Positions 48,583-57,680 of a DNA stretch of 64,000 nucleotides are shown here, one piece after another. The notes below the pieces were generated by a model. The model was not told the origin of the DNA. It made no database searches and saw nothing but the letters and a program-made list of their open reading frames with translations. The position numbers were made by a program, and so were the translations under genes. Numbering within the stretch: position 1 is the stretch's first letter; every line of letters begins with the position of its first letter. Origin of the DNA: Gemmatimonadota bacterium (GTDB taxonomy: Bacteria; Gemmatimonadota; Gemmatimonadetes; Longimicrobiales; Gaopeijiaceae). The stretch is taken from the NCBI GenBank assembly GCA_028874985.1, contig JAPPGI010000116.1, forward strand, positions 54,386 to 118,385. The letters run 5' to 3'.

Positions 48583-49476
48583 TCAGGACATCGTCGCTCT
48601 CCAGCGCCGCAGGTACTCCGCGACGGTGACGACGTCGTAGTCGTCGGCCAGCTCCGACAGTATCGCCGCGAGCGGCCGAGTGTGAACGCCCTCGACGTAT
48701 GGGTGGCCGTACATGAGGGCGAACCGGCGCGCGCGGATGCGGCCGACCGCGTCCCGCACGATGCGCTCGTTGGAATGCCCGCGGGCTAGACCCTGTTCGA
48801 TCAGGGGCACCCGGCGCTCCCCGATGACGTTGACGGGAACCTGGAAGTGCGAATGGCGCGCCGCTCCATCGCCGCTGCCGCGATCCGGACGGAAGGGGTG
48901 TTCACCGCTCATGTCGGAGGCGTACTCGAAGCCCTTGCGGTCGAGGAGATCGAGGACGGCCTCGTTGTAGCGGAACCCCGGGCTGGCGAAGCCGCGGGGG
49001 TGTCCGTACCGGTCGCGAAACTCCTCGAAAGCGCCCTGGAAGAGTCGCTCGAGTCCGTCATTCCCCAGCTCGTCGAGGGAGTACTGCCACGCCGCGTGGT
49101 CGGAGCCGCCGTGAAGCCCGAGCTCGTGGCCTTCGCGGTGCAGCCGGTCCAGGGCGGCGCGGTATCTGCGTCCCAGGCGCGGGTTGAACAGCACCGTCCG
49201 CAGCGTGCCGCTCCTGCCCAGCTTCCGGGCGGCCGGCAGCTTGTACGGCTCATCCGGTTCCCCTTCGCCGGGGCCCTGTGCGCTCGCTCTTCTCTTTCGG
49301 AGCACCTGCGCGATCGTATGCCGCCAGCTGAAGCTGTACCCCATGTTCACGAAGAAGGTGAAGCGGACACCGTGGCGCTCCCCGAGCCGCAGCAGGTTGG
49401 GGACTCCCTTCTCGAGACAGACGACCGAGTCGACATCAAGGCGAAAGGCGAAGGTTCCGCGTCGGGGCGATGGCAT
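48583..49476 (-). CDS. Polysaccharide deacetylase family protein
   Basis: A 297-residue NodB-fold protein. The catalytic start TFAFRLDVDSVVCLEKGVPN has the conserved Asp pair region; FTFFVNMG and HELGLHGGSDHAAW give the metal His ligand motif (HxxxH form is changed, reading GLHGGSDHAAW). SPGFRYNEAVLDLLDRKGFE is motif 3, and ALMYGHPYVEG motif 5. It has no signal peptide. It lies in an operon with an ACP and an FkbH-type gene and may deacetylate a cytoplasmic lipid-linked sugar, like ArnD. The exact substrate is unknown. Confidence 0.87.
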   Translation of the reverse strand: MPSPRRGTFAFRLDVDSVVCLEKGVPNLLRLGERHGVRFTFFVNMGYSFSWRHTIAQVLRKRRASAQGPGEGEPDEPYKLPAARKLGRSGTLRTVLFNPRLGRRYRAALDRLHREGHELGLHGGSDHAAWQYSLDELGNDGLERLFQGAFEEFRDRYGHPRGFASPGFRYNEAVLDLLDRKGFEYASDMSGEHPFRPDRGSGDGAARHSHFQVPVNVIGERRVPLIEQGLARGHSNERIVRDAVGRIRARRFALMYGHPYVEGVHTRPLAAILSELADDYDVVTVAEYLRRWRATMS

Positions 49477-49501
49477 TCGAGTTCTCCTCCCGCCTACCGG
49501 T

Positions 49502-49738
49502 TCACGTCCGGCTCTCGACCAGGTCCAGCATCTGCTGGAACGACTGCGCCGCGGTCGCCTCCTCGGGGGTCATCATGAACCGGAATTCCTGTTCGACGGC
49601 CAGGATCAGGTTGAGGTGAGCGATGGAGTCCCACCCCCCGTGGGACTCGGCCGACAGGGCCCGGACATCCGTGTCCGGCGTCACGTTGAGCACACTCCGG
49701 AAGATCCGCTCCAGCGCCTGCGGTATGTTCCCGGTCAT
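49502..49738 (-). CDS. Free-standing acyl carrier protein (second ACP)
   Basis: A 78-residue ACP unlike the fatty-acid AcpP. The phosphopantetheine site is HGGWDSIAHLNLILAVEQEF, with Ser about residue 38, in the GxDS context of polyketide or nonribosomal-type carriers. The start overlaps the FkbH gene stop (ATGA). It probably carries a glyceryl or related unit made by its neighbour. Confidence 0.88.
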   Translation of the reverse strand: MTGNIPQALERIFRSVLNVTPDTDVRALSAESHGGWDSIAHLNLILAVEQEFRFMMTPEEATAAQSFQQMLDLVESRT

Positions 49739-51591
49739 GACAGCGTTCCCTTTCGCAAGACGTGGTGGAGTTCCCGGCCGACCCCGGTGGGGGAACCACC
49801 GGGCGTGGCCTTGAACCGCAGTTCCCCGTTGGTGCGTCCAGTCAGACTGAATCCGTGCCCGGGCAGGAAGTCCCGGCTCATTCCGTTCCTGGCCGTGGCC
49901 ACGTAGCGGGCCCGCACGACACCGATCCCCGCGGCGTAGGCGTCAGCCAGCACGGTCGCGAGCAGTTCGCTCTCGATGCGGCGGCCGAAGGCCCGGCAGC
50001 TCAGCAGGAACGTGTCGATCTCCCAGCTGTCCGCGCCCGCGTCCGTCACGATGGCCGCCCCCACGATTCCGTAGTCGGAGAACCGGTCCTCCATGCTCAT
50101 GCTGTAGACGATGCCGTCGTTCATGAGGCGCTCCACATCGCCCGGGGTGTAGCGCTTCGTCGTCAGGTTGAACTGGTTGGTGCGCTGCGTGAGCTGGCTG
50201 ACCCGCGGGATCGCGGCCCGGTCCTGTCTCCTGATCACCAGCCTGATTTCCAGGCTGCGAATGAACGCATCCAGATCGGGCGCCTCCCGTCTGAGACGGT
50301 GCCTCTCGGCATTCGCTCTGAGCGACTCGGCCCTCTTGAGGTCTTCGGACTCGACCCGCAGGCGCTGGGTACCCCTCATGTCGGCGATGAACCCGGGAAC
50401 GTCGGCCGGACTTGCCGGGAACTGTTCGACGAGGACTTCGGGGAACGCCGAACGGACCCGGGCGCACTCGACGGGGCTGTCGTCCACGAAGACCATCGCA
50501 TCGAGGCCGATGTTCATCTCCTCCGCGAGGTCGGCCAGGTTCTTCCCCTTGTCCTCCCAGTTGATGCGGTGCGCCGTGAAATCACCGGGACGCAGCACCA
50601 TGTCCGGCGAGTCGGCGAGAAAGGAGAGCACCTCCTTCTCGTCGTTCTTGCTGTTGATGGCCAGCAGGAATCCTCTGCGCCGCAGCCCGGCAAGAAACTG
50701 CTGGAACTCGCGATAGGCCTCACCCGGATAGTCCGTTCCGATCGCGACCCGCTCCGGGCCCGCCTCCCCCAGCACCCCGCCCCACAGGGTGTTGTCGCAG
50801 TCCACGACCACGCACTTCCGGGGCGGGACCACCGTGGCGGCTACGATCCCGGCGAAGGCCCGGCCCAGATGGGGCAGAAAGTCCACCGCGAAGGGGTTGC
50901 GCGCCATCAGGTACATGCGAGGGTCGAAGGCGCGCGACGCCCCGTATTCTCCGGCCAGGCGGTCGAGGTCCAGGATCGCGACGCGGGGTTCGGGGTGGAA
51001 CCGTTCGAGCAGCCCCGCGTTGACCCTCCGTCGCAGCTGGGGCCAGCTCCCCGGATCCTGGTCGGAGTGGAGCTGGTGGAAGCGGATGGGGTCGGGCGCG
51101 AGGTTCGAGACGACGATCGTGGCCCCGGTGCCCGCCAGCAGACCATTCACGACCGTCACGATGCGGGACAGGACGGACTCCGCGATATGGCGCGGAGGGG
51201 CGTGGCGGGCGTCCCCCACCAGCGCGGCGGGTTCGAAGTAAAGCAGGAAGACCTCCGGGACAGGTTCGCACAACTCCTGCGGAGAGGCGGCGTACCGCTC
51301 GTAGACCGCGTAGTCGCCCAAACTGAAGTCCGCCTTGATCCCCTCGCTGAGCAGGGCGACGTACAGTTCCGGGAGCCAAGGTTCGACGGTCGCGTTCCTG
51401 AGCACGCCGACACCCAGACTGCGAAATCCCTCGATGGAAGCGGGGGACTTCTGACCGCGGGCGAAGATCTCGTTCGCCCCCGCATGGGACGGCGCGCCGG
51501 CCAGATCGGCGGCGGACCGTCGAAGGAAGTCCCCCCATTCGGCCGACGATGAGGGACGGTCGCCGACGGGCGACTCTCCGGACCCGGTCAC
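49735..51591 (-). CDS. FkbH-type enzyme: HAD-IIIC phosphatase plus GNAT domain
   Basis: A 618-residue multidomain protein. An N-terminal SGNH-like part (about 30-250) precedes the HAD domain with motif I KCVVVDCDNTLWGGVLGEAG, motif II LLAINSKNDEKEVLSFL and motif III DAMVFVDDSPVECARVRS. The C-terminal half has a GNAT fold (LTQRTNQFNLTTKRY, VYSMSMEDRFSDYGIVGAAI). In FkbH proteins this arrangement dephosphorylates 1,3-bisphosphoglycerate and loads a glyceryl unit on an ACP. The GTG 51591 is the first usable start. The adjacent ACP fits as acceptor. No polyketide synthase is present, so the unit presumably modifies a glycan. Confidence 0.9.
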   Translation of the reverse strand: MTGSGESPVGDRPSSSAEWGDFLRRSAADLAGAPSHAGANEIFARGQKSPASIEGFRSLGVGVLRNATVEPWLPELYVALLSEGIKADFSLGDYAVYERYAASPQELCEPVPEVFLLYFEPAALVGDARHAPPRHIAESVLSRIVTVVNGLLAGTGATIVVSNLAPDPIRFHQLHSDQDPGSWPQLRRRVNAGLLERFHPEPRVAILDLDRLAGEYGASRAFDPRMYLMARNPFAVDFLPHLGRAFAGIVAATVVPPRKCVVVDCDNTLWGGVLGEAGPERVAIGTDYPGEAYREFQQFLAGLRRRGFLLAINSKNDEKEVLSFLADSPDMVLRPGDFTAHRINWEDKGKNLADLAEEMNIGLDAMVFVDDSPVECARVRSAFPEVLVEQFPASPADVPGFIADMRGTQRLRVESEDLKRAESLRANAERHRLRREAPDLDAFIRSLEIRLVIRRQDRAAIPRVSQLTQRTNQFNLTTKRYTPGDVERLMNDGIVYSMSMEDRFSDYGIVGAAIVTDAGADSWEIDTFLLSCRAFGRRIESELLATVLADAYAAGIGVVRARYVATARNGMSRDFLPGHGFSLTGRTNGELRFKATPGGSPTGVGRELHHVLRKGTLS

Positions 51592-51823
51592 GTCACCCCG
51601 TCCCGTTCCGGTCTCGCCGGCCGGGTCTCTGCCCGGGGCAGCTTGACCGTCGCCGAGCCCTGCATCGCCGTAACGAGGTCGTGCTCGCGCCGCGCCGTGA
51701 AGCTGAGCAGCACCACACCTGCCGCCTCCGAACGCTGGGTCACCGGGTAAAGGCCTCCATCCTGCCCGGCGTTACCGTAATCCGGGATCGATAGCGGCTG
51801 TCGGGCTCCCGGTCAGCGTTCAT
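51588..51823 (-). pseudogene. MaoC-like dehydratase remnant, frameshifted and internally deleted
   Basis: Two short pieces in different minus-strand frames look like the ends of one small hot-dog-fold protein. From ATG 51823, the piece MNADREPDSRYRSRITVTPG continues to MEAFTR and a stop at 51740, like a MaoC N-terminus. The other frame then reads AAGVVLLSFTARREHDLVTA and on to SATVKLP, like a MaoC C-terminal strand, and its stop overlaps the FkbH start. The middle with the catalytic Asp and His is missing. Similarity is judged by eye only and is modest. Confidence 0.4.
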
Positions 51824-51988
51824 GGATGGTTGCGGATCGCTTTCTCGCAGGTGGGTTCGCGCCCGCCACCGCCGGCTGGCCAATCCGGCGGCATGCGGCG
51901 TCGTGATATGGACCTCGTAAGGTAGACACTTTTTCCGTGATCGTTCAAACGTTGACTGGCGGCCGCACGGACCGCGACCCGGCCAACC

Positions 51989-52015
51989 TTGAACCCCCGA
52001 TCCCCGGACTATAGT
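51989..52015 (+). promoter_or_regulatory. Candidate promoter of the YfhO-type gene
   Basis: TTGAAC (51989-51994) and TATAGT (52010-52015) are separated by a short 15-bp spacer; the ATG is 81 bp further on. The -10 lies in ACTATAGTGT, shared with the LamG gene promoter. The rest of the gap (51824-51988) shows no gene; it has a GTAGACACTTTTT patch. Confidence 0.4.
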
Positions 52016-52095
52016 GTGATCACCGGTACGCGACCGGTCCGCGCCGGCATCCGGGATGCCCTCGCACCCTAACCCCGAAGACGGAGCTTCAGCCG

Positions 52096-54540
52096 ATGGC
52101 CCGCAGCGAACGGAACCCCGTCCCAATTCAATGGTGGCTTCCCGGCAGTCTCTTCCTGCTCGCCACCGTCATCCTCTTCGGGGAGTTCATCTTCTCCGAC
52201 CGGATGCTCTTCGGCGAGGACATCCTCGCCCTCGGCTACATGGGACGGGACTTCTTCGCGGAACGCCTGGCGGCGGGCGATTTCCCGCTGTGGGCCCCGC
52301 GGCTGCTGGGCGGCGTACCTACGCTCGAGTCCATTTCCGCAGCCGACGGGGTGTACCCCACCAGCCTGCTCTACCTCGTCATGGACAGCTATCGCGCGGT
52401 CGGGTGGAGAATGGTGCTGCATGTGTTCGCGGCGGGCTTCTTCATGTACGGGTGGGCGCGCAGCCTCGGGCTGAGCCGCGTGGCCGCGACGGTCGGCGGA
52501 CTCGGGTGGCTGATGGCCCCGGTGATGGTCACGCTGGTGCTTCCGGGCAACGATGGAAAACTCATGGTGGCCGCGCTGACCCCGTTGGTCTTCTGGGCCG
52601 CCGAGGCGGTGCTGCGCGCGCCGTCGGGCCGCACGATCGCGGGCATGGCGGGCGCGGTCGCGCTGGTCTGCCTCGTCACCCAGTTCCAGACCGCGTACTT
52701 CCTCTTCGGGTCGGCGGGCGCGTACACCCTCTTCCGGGCGGTGCGGCTGTGGCGAGCGGTCGACGGCCCCGGGAGGGCCGGGGGAGCCCGGCGGGCGCTG
52801 GTGCCCTTCGGAGTCTTCTTGGGTGCGGCGCTCCTGGGAGGCGGAATCGCGGCATTCCAGGTCCTCCCCGCGGCCAGCTACGTCGGTGAGTTTTCACGGC
52901 GCACCGCCACCACCGTGGACGCGACACCGGAAGAGCGCATCGCCTACTCGAGTTCGTGGTCCCTACACCCGGAGGAGGTCGTGTCGCTGGTGGTTCCGGA
53001 GTTCGCCGGCAACAGCAGCGCCGACGCCGACTGGGGGCGCGACACGTACTGGGGACGCAACGCGATCAAGCTGAACCACGAGTACCTGGGTGTGTCGGTT
53101 GTGGTTCTGGCGCTCTTCGGACTCGCGGGGCGACGGAGAAGGGGACTCAGGTGGTTCATGGCCTCGCTGAGCGGGGTCTGGCTTCTCTACGCCCTCGGCA
53201 CCCACACGCCCGTGTGGCGAATCTTCTACGAGATCGTGCCCGGAATGAGTCTCTTCCGGGTTCCGGCGATCTGCGCGTTCCTGGTCAGCTTCGGCGTGAC
53301 CACGCTGTTCGCGATGGGAATCGACGACCTCGTGCGGGAAGTGCCGGGCCGGGAACCGTTCCACCGAACCCGGCGCGGCCAGGTGGTCCTCGGTTTCGCC
53401 GGGCTGCTCCTCGCGGGAACGCTGCTTCAGGCCTCGGGGACGCTGACGAACATCTGGATGACCATGCTGTACGACGACGCCGGACAGCGTCAGCTGGCAG
53501 CCCTGGCCGCGGCCACCCCCTTCATCACGCGGGGATTCGGCATCGCCGTTGTCGTCGCCGGGCTGGCCATCGCGGGGATCTGGGCGGGACACTACCGCAG
53601 GATCCCGCTCACGGCCGCGCTGGCGGGCCTGGCCGTGCTGGTCGCCGTCGATCTCGGCCGGGTCGACCGGGCCTTCATCCGCACCCTGGACTTCCACGCG
53701 TGGGCGGCCGCGGACGACAACATCCGCTTTCTGCAGGCCCGCCGCGACGAGGGCCCGCCGTTCCGGGTCGCGGACCTGCGGGGGAGCGAGCAGAATGTCG
53801 GTCTGGCCATGCACGGGCTCGACATCATGGTGGGGCATCACCCCAACGACCTGGCGAGGTACCGGACGCTCCTGGGACTCCAGGCCAGCGTCAGGCGGGG
53901 CGACAACAGCCGCCACTCCAACGTGCTCAAGATCATGAACGTGAAGTACGTCGCCTGGCCGCAGCAGGCCGCCGGAGGTCCCCCCTGGGCGGACGCCCGC
54001 GCGATGAGCACGGCAAGGACACCACGGGGGGTGGAGGCCGTGTACGCGTACCCCGGGCTGGAGAAGGCCTGGCTGGCGGGTACGGCAACGGTCCTGGACG
54101 ACGATGCCTCCCTGACCACGATCCTGTCGGCCGCATTCGACCCCGCGCGCGAGGTCATACTGGCGGAGCCGGCATCGCTGGTGCCCGATCCTTCGGTTGC
54201 CGGCGACGTCACCTGGGAACTGAACGATCCCGACGAGCGCCGGCTGCGCGTCACCACCACCGGCCCCGCGCTGCTGGTCGTGTCGGAGAACTGGTTCCCG
54301 GGCTGGGAGGCGGAGGTGGACGGCGAACCCGCCGAAGTGCGGCGGGCCAACCTTACGCTGCAGGCAGTGGAGATTCCCTCGGCGGGTGACCACACGGTCA
54401 CGCTCCGCTTCACGGCGCCGACGGTGCGCAGCGCACTGCGGCTCAGCCTCGTCGCATCGGCGATCACGGTCCTGCTGTTGGCGCTATCGTACGTGCGCGG
54501 CCCGCCCGCGTGGCTGCAGCCGGGGCGAAGACCGGGATGA
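52096..54540 (+). CDS. YfhO-type multi-pass membrane protein
   Basis: An 814-residue protein with about 12 hydrophobic segments, beginning WWLPGSLFLLATVILFGEFI. Family features are FGEDILALGYMGRDFFAERL, FPLWAPRLLGGVPTLES, the NDGKLMVAALTPLVFWAAEA helix, a long periplasmic loop, and the C-terminal beta domain TTTGPALLVVSENWFPGWEA ending with a final helix. YfhO-like proteins resemble GT-C glycosyltransferases and act in surface glycosylation (e.g. of lipoteichoic acid in Firmicutes). It overlaps the next gene by 4 bp. The donor and acceptor are unknown. Confidence 0.87.
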   Translation: MARSERNPVPIQWWLPGSLFLLATVILFGEFIFSDRMLFGEDILALGYMGRDFFAERLAAGDFPLWAPRLLGGVPTLESISAADGVYPTSLLYLVMDSYRAVGWRMVLHVFAAGFFMYGWARSLGLSRVAATVGGLGWLMAPVMVTLVLPGNDGKLMVAALTPLVFWAAEAVLRAPSGRTIAGMAGAVALVCLVTQFQTAYFLFGSAGAYTLFRAVRLWRAVDGPGRAGGARRALVPFGVFLGAALLGGGIAAFQVLPAASYVGEFSRRTATTVDATPEERIAYSSSWSLHPEEVVSLVVPEFAGNSSADADWGRDTYWGRNAIKLNHEYLGVSVVVLALFGLAGRRRRGLRWFMASLSGVWLLYALGTHTPVWRIFYEIVPGMSLFRVPAICAFLVSFGVTTLFAMGIDDLVREVPGREPFHRTRRGQVVLGFAGLLLAGTLLQASGTLTNIWMTMLYDDAGQRQLAALAAATPFITRGFGIAVVVAGLAIAGIWAGHYRRIPLTAALAGLAVLVAVDLGRVDRAFIRTLDFHAWAAADDNIRFLQARRDEGPPFRVADLRGSEQNVGLAMHGLDIMVGHHPNDLARYRTLLGLQASVRRGDNSRHSNVLKIMNVKYVAWPQQAAGGPPWADARAMSTARTPRGVEAVYAYPGLEKAWLAGTATVLDDDASLTTILSAAFDPAREVILAEPASLVPDPSVAGDVTWELNDPDERRLRVTTTGPALLVVSENWFPGWEAEVDGEPAEVRRANLTLQAVEIPSAGDHTVTLRFTAPTVRSALRLSLVASAITVLLLALSYVRGPPAWLQPGRRPG

Positions 54541-55559
54541 GCGGTCGCGAGTCGCGCGGGGAGGGAGGGAAGGGGGGGGTGGTCGCCCGAAGGCGGTGGT
54601 GGGTCCCACCGGTCAAGCTCGCGCTTACGGTCGGGGTGACGTGGCTGATCCTGCGGGGAGCGGGGATCAGGCTGGCGGAGGTGGGAACGGTGGACTGGGG
54701 GATGGTGCGGCTGGACGTCCCCTACCTGGTCCTGTCCGTGGCGCTCCTCCTGGTGACGTTCGCGATCGCGGCCGCGCTGTGGTCGCGGAATCTGGTCGAG
54801 TTGGGTGAGCGGGGAGTGGGGGTGGCCGAGGGGGCCGCGATTCTCCTGATCGCGAACCTCGGCCGGTACGTGCCCGGCAAGATCCTGGCGCTCGCCGGGG
54901 TGGCCGTGCTGGCCCGCCGCCGGGGAATGTCGGGGGTGCGTGCGACCGGGGCGGCCGTGACGGCACAAATGGTCAACCTGCTCGGGGCGGCCGCCGTGGG
55001 CGGGTGGGTGGTCGTGTGGTCGGCGGGCTTCTCGGAGGTGTGGAAGGTCGCGGTGGGCGTGGCTATCGTGGCCGGGCTGACCGGGTTTCTGTACTTGGGC
55101 GGCGCGGGGGCCCTGTTGCGGTGGGTCCTCCGGCGCAGCGGCCACACCGGGGACCTGCCGGACCCGAGCGGCCGCAGCCTGCTGCGCCTGCTCCCCGGGT
55201 ACATGCTGAACTGGCTCGTCCACGGCGCCGCCTTCGCGTGTCTCAGCCGCGGCCTGGGAGCGGACATCGGCTTCGGCGTGGCGACGACGGCCTTCGCAGC
55301 CGCGTACTTTGCGGGCTATGTGGCCGTGTTCGCCCCTGCGGGGATCGGTATCCGGGAGTCCTCTCTGGCCGGGTTGCTGACCCCGATCCTCGGACTGGAG
55401 GCCAGCCTCGTCCTGGCCGCGCTCCAGCGGGTCTGGATCACGGCCGCGGAGCTGTTGGGGGCCGCGGCCGGCGCCCTGGTACTGCGACGACCCGCCCCCG
55501 GCGGGCCTTCCCGCCCCGAGGCCGAGGTCACCGAGCCGGCCACAGGGGGCGTGGCGTGA
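54537..55559 (+). CDS. Lysylphosphatidylglycerol synthase TM-region/UPF0104 family protein
   Basis: A 340-residue membrane protein from ATG 54537, overlapping the preceding stop; further upstream starts exist but lie in that gene. There are about eight hydrophobic segments. The family motif is LIANLGRYVPGKILALAGVA and the late FAPAGIGIRESSLAGLL. Relatives include the flippase-like domain of MprF and AglD-like proteins. With a YfhO-type and a DPM1-type gene on each side, a role in moving or using polyprenyl-linked sugars is likely. Confidence 0.85.
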   Translation: MSGRESRGEGGKGGVVARRRWWVPPVKLALTVGVTWLILRGAGIRLAEVGTVDWGMVRLDVPYLVLSVALLLVTFAIAAALWSRNLVELGERGVGVAEGAAILLIANLGRYVPGKILALAGVAVLARRRGMSGVRATGAAVTAQMVNLLGAAAVGGWVVVWSAGFSEVWKVAVGVAIVAGLTGFLYLGGAGALLRWVLRRSGHTGDLPDPSGRSLLRLLPGYMLNWLVHGAAFACLSRGLGADIGFGVATTAFAAAYFAGYVAVFAPAGIGIRESSLAGLLTPILGLEASLVLAALQRVWITAAELLGAAAGALVLRRPAPGGPSRPEAEVTEPATGGVA

Positions 55560-56284
55560 GCGGGAATCCGCGGGCGCTGGTGATCGTCCCCACCTACAAC
55601 GAACGGGACAATCTTCCGCGCGTGATACCCATGATTCTGGCCCAGGGGGACATCTTCCACATCCTGGTGGTGGACGACAACTCTCCGGACGGCACCGGTG
55701 ATCTGGCCGACGAGTTCGCGGCCGGGAGCGAGCGGGTGAACGTGCTGCACCGCCCGGGCAAGCAGGGGCTGGGGGCGGCGTACGTCGCCGGGTTCAGGTG
55801 GGGTCTCGAGAGGGACTTCGACATCCTGATCGAGATGGACGCCGACCTGTCGCACCCGGCCGGGAGGCTTCCCGCCCTGGTGGAGGTGCTCGAGGAGGTG
55901 GGCGTGGCAGTCGGATCCCGTTACGTGGGGGGTCGCATCACCGTGGTGAACTGGCCGCTCAGCCGGCTCATGATCAGTCTCTTCGGATCGTGGTACGCAC
56001 GCGCGATCACCCGGCTCCCGGTCAACGACGCCACCGGCGGGTTCAACGCCTTTCGCCGCGAAGTGATCGAATCCGTGGGACTCGACCGGATCCAGTCGAA
56101 CGGATACAGCTTCCAGATCGAACTCAAGCTGCGGGCCTGGCGGGCCGGGTTCACCCTGCGGGAGGTGCCGATCGTCTTCACCGAGCGCGACAGCGGCGAA
56201 TCGAAGATGTCGGGGGCGATCATCCGCGAAGCCGTGTGGAGGGTATGGAAGCTGCGCCTCCTGGATCTGGCGGGAAGGCTGTAG
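55556..56284 (+). CDS. Polyprenol monophosphomannose synthase-like glycosyltransferase (GT2)
   Basis: A 242-residue protein from GTG 55556 (GTGA overlap). RALVIVPTYNERDNLPRVIP begins it, then VVDDNSPDGTGDLADEF, RPGKQGLGAAYVAGF, LIEMDADLSHPAGRLPALVE and VGSRYVGG. The acceptor-side TGGFNAFRREVIESVGLD, RIQSNGYSFQIELKLRAWRA and FTERDSGESKMS complete the DPM1 signature. No C-terminal membrane helix is present. It probably makes polyprenyl-phosphate mannose or glucose for GT-C enzymes such as the YfhO-type protein upstream. Confidence 0.9.
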   Translation: MSGNPRALVIVPTYNERDNLPRVIPMILAQGDIFHILVVDDNSPDGTGDLADEFAAGSERVNVLHRPGKQGLGAAYVAGFRWGLERDFDILIEMDADLSHPAGRLPALVEVLEEVGVAVGSRYVGGRITVVNWPLSRLMISLFGSWYARAITRLPVNDATGGFNAFRREVIESVGLDRIQSNGYSFQIELKLRAWRAGFTLREVPIVFTERDSGESKMSGAIIREAVWRVWKLRLLDLAGRL

Positions 56285-56364
56285 ACGGTCATGCGGAGCC
56301 GGTCCCCGGGCGTCCCGGGCGCCGAACGTCTCCCGAATCCGCCGGGAAGGCCGTAGGCGGGGCC

Positions 56365-56988
56365 GTGGCGCTGGTCGACTTCTGCTACCGTTGCCCCGAG
56401 TGCGGCCACGACCCGATGCAGGGGGAGGGGGACGTCGCCCTTTGCGTTCCCTGCGGAGTGCGCATCGAGCACCGGGGGGGCCGGCTGGTGATGACGTCCG
56501 CCCGATCCGACGTGCCGAAGCATGTCGATGCGGCCTGGATAGGTCGAAGGATCGATGAACATGGAGGTCCGATGACGCGGGCTACGGGCGGGGACGGCGG
56601 GCTGGCCTATTCGGCCCGGGCGCTGATTTCCTGGCGGATCCGAGAGGAGGCCGTGTGGCATCGCGGCGTGCTTCGCGGCTTCGCCGAGACGATGGGTCCC
56701 GCGCTGCCGGGTTCGATCACGGTCGACCGCGACCGCGTGTCCATCGACGATGGAGGACCCGGTTCCGGAAGCTGGCGGCACCTCGACCTGGGCGCCGTGC
56801 AGGCCGCTTCGTCCTCGCTCCAGCTCTCGCTCCCCGCCGACCGGTTCGTCCAGTTCCGGTTCCTGGACGATTCGCCCAGGCGGTGGGAGACGCTCATGCG
56901 GCGGCTCGTGGCGGACGCCTGGGAGCGCGCCGGACGGGGCAGGGTGGTGGAGTTTCAGCCCCGGATCGTCACACGCAGGCGGCCATGA
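56365..56988 (+). CDS. Unknown zinc-ribbon protein
   Basis: A 207-residue protein from GTG 56365. The N-terminal ribbon is CYRCPECGHDPMQG with a second pair ALCVPCGVRIEHRGG (residues 7-40). The remaining 160 residues have no motif I recognise; they look like a compact alpha/beta domain with many Asp, Arg and Trp. It overlaps plsC by 4 bp (ATGA), so the two are co-translated. A regulatory or assembly role near membrane lipid synthesis is possible but unsupported. Confidence 0.65.
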   Translation: MALVDFCYRCPECGHDPMQGEGDVALCVPCGVRIEHRGGRLVMTSARSDVPKHVDAAWIGRRIDEHGGPMTRATGGDGGLAYSARALISWRIREEAVWHRGVLRGFAETMGPALPGSITVDRDRVSIDDGGPGSGSWRHLDLGAVQAASSSLQLSLPADRFVQFRFLDDSPRRWETLMRRLVADAWERAGRGRVVEFQPRIVTRRRP

Positions 56989-57680
56989 GAAATCGGATAC
57001 CGGGGGCCGGGATCATGCCTGGGTTGGCCTGGTATCCGATCCTCCGGCTGGTGGCGAAGCTCATCACGCTGGCGACCGTCCGCACCAGGGTGACCGGAAG
57101 GCGGAACATTCCGCGCAAGGGCCCCTTCTTCCTGGTCGTGAACCACCTGAGCATCCTGGACCCCGTCGTGGTCATGGCCATCTGTCCCAGGCGACTCGAG
57201 ACGCTCACCAAGAGCACGCAGTTCGCGGCGGGGTGGTTCTTCCCCTGGGTCCTGCCGCGTGCGGGTGCGATCCCCACCCGGCGCTACAAGGTCGACCCGC
57301 AGGTGGTCCGCACGGTGCTCCGCGTCCTGGAGCGGGGCGAAGGCGTGTGCCTGTACCCGGAGGGCGAACGGAGCTGGGACGGGACCCTGCAGCCGCTGCG
57401 GCGCGGAACCGTCCGGTTGCTGCTCAAGGCCGGCGTACCGGTGATCCCCTGCGGAATATCGGGATCGTTCGAGGCCAGGCCGCGCTGGAGCCGTTCGCTG
57501 CACCGGGCCCGGGTTTCGCTCCGCTTCGGAGAGGCGATCCACTTCGGAGTTCACGATACCCGGGCGGAGCGCGACAGGGCACTGGATGCGGCCGCGGAGC
57601 GGATCTCGTCGGCCTTCCTGCGGCTGAGCGGCGAGCGTGCCTCCCAAGCGGGCGGATCGGGTGGCGCCACGGATGCGTGA
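56985..57680 (+). CDS. plsC: 1-acyl-sn-glycerol-3-phosphate acyltransferase
   Basis: A 231-residue acyltransferase. The HX4D motif is in FFLVVNHLSILDPVVVMAI (about residue 54), the glycerol-binding motif in LYPEGERSWDGTLQPL (EGxR-type) and the late IPCGISGSF. It adds the second acyl chain to make phosphatidic acid. The N-terminus has an amphipathic membrane anchor (MPGLAWYPILRLVAKLITLA). The ATG overlaps the preceding stop. Confidence 0.91.
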   Translation: MRNRIPGAGIMPGLAWYPILRLVAKLITLATVRTRVTGRRNIPRKGPFFLVVNHLSILDPVVVMAICPRRLETLTKSTQFAAGWFFPWVLPRAGAIPTRRYKVDPQVVRTVLRVLERGEGVCLYPEGERSWDGTLQPLRRGTVRLLLKAGVPVIPCGISGSFEARPRWSRSLHRARVSLRFGEAIHFGVHDTRAERDRALDAAAERISSAFLRLSGERASQAGGSGGATDA

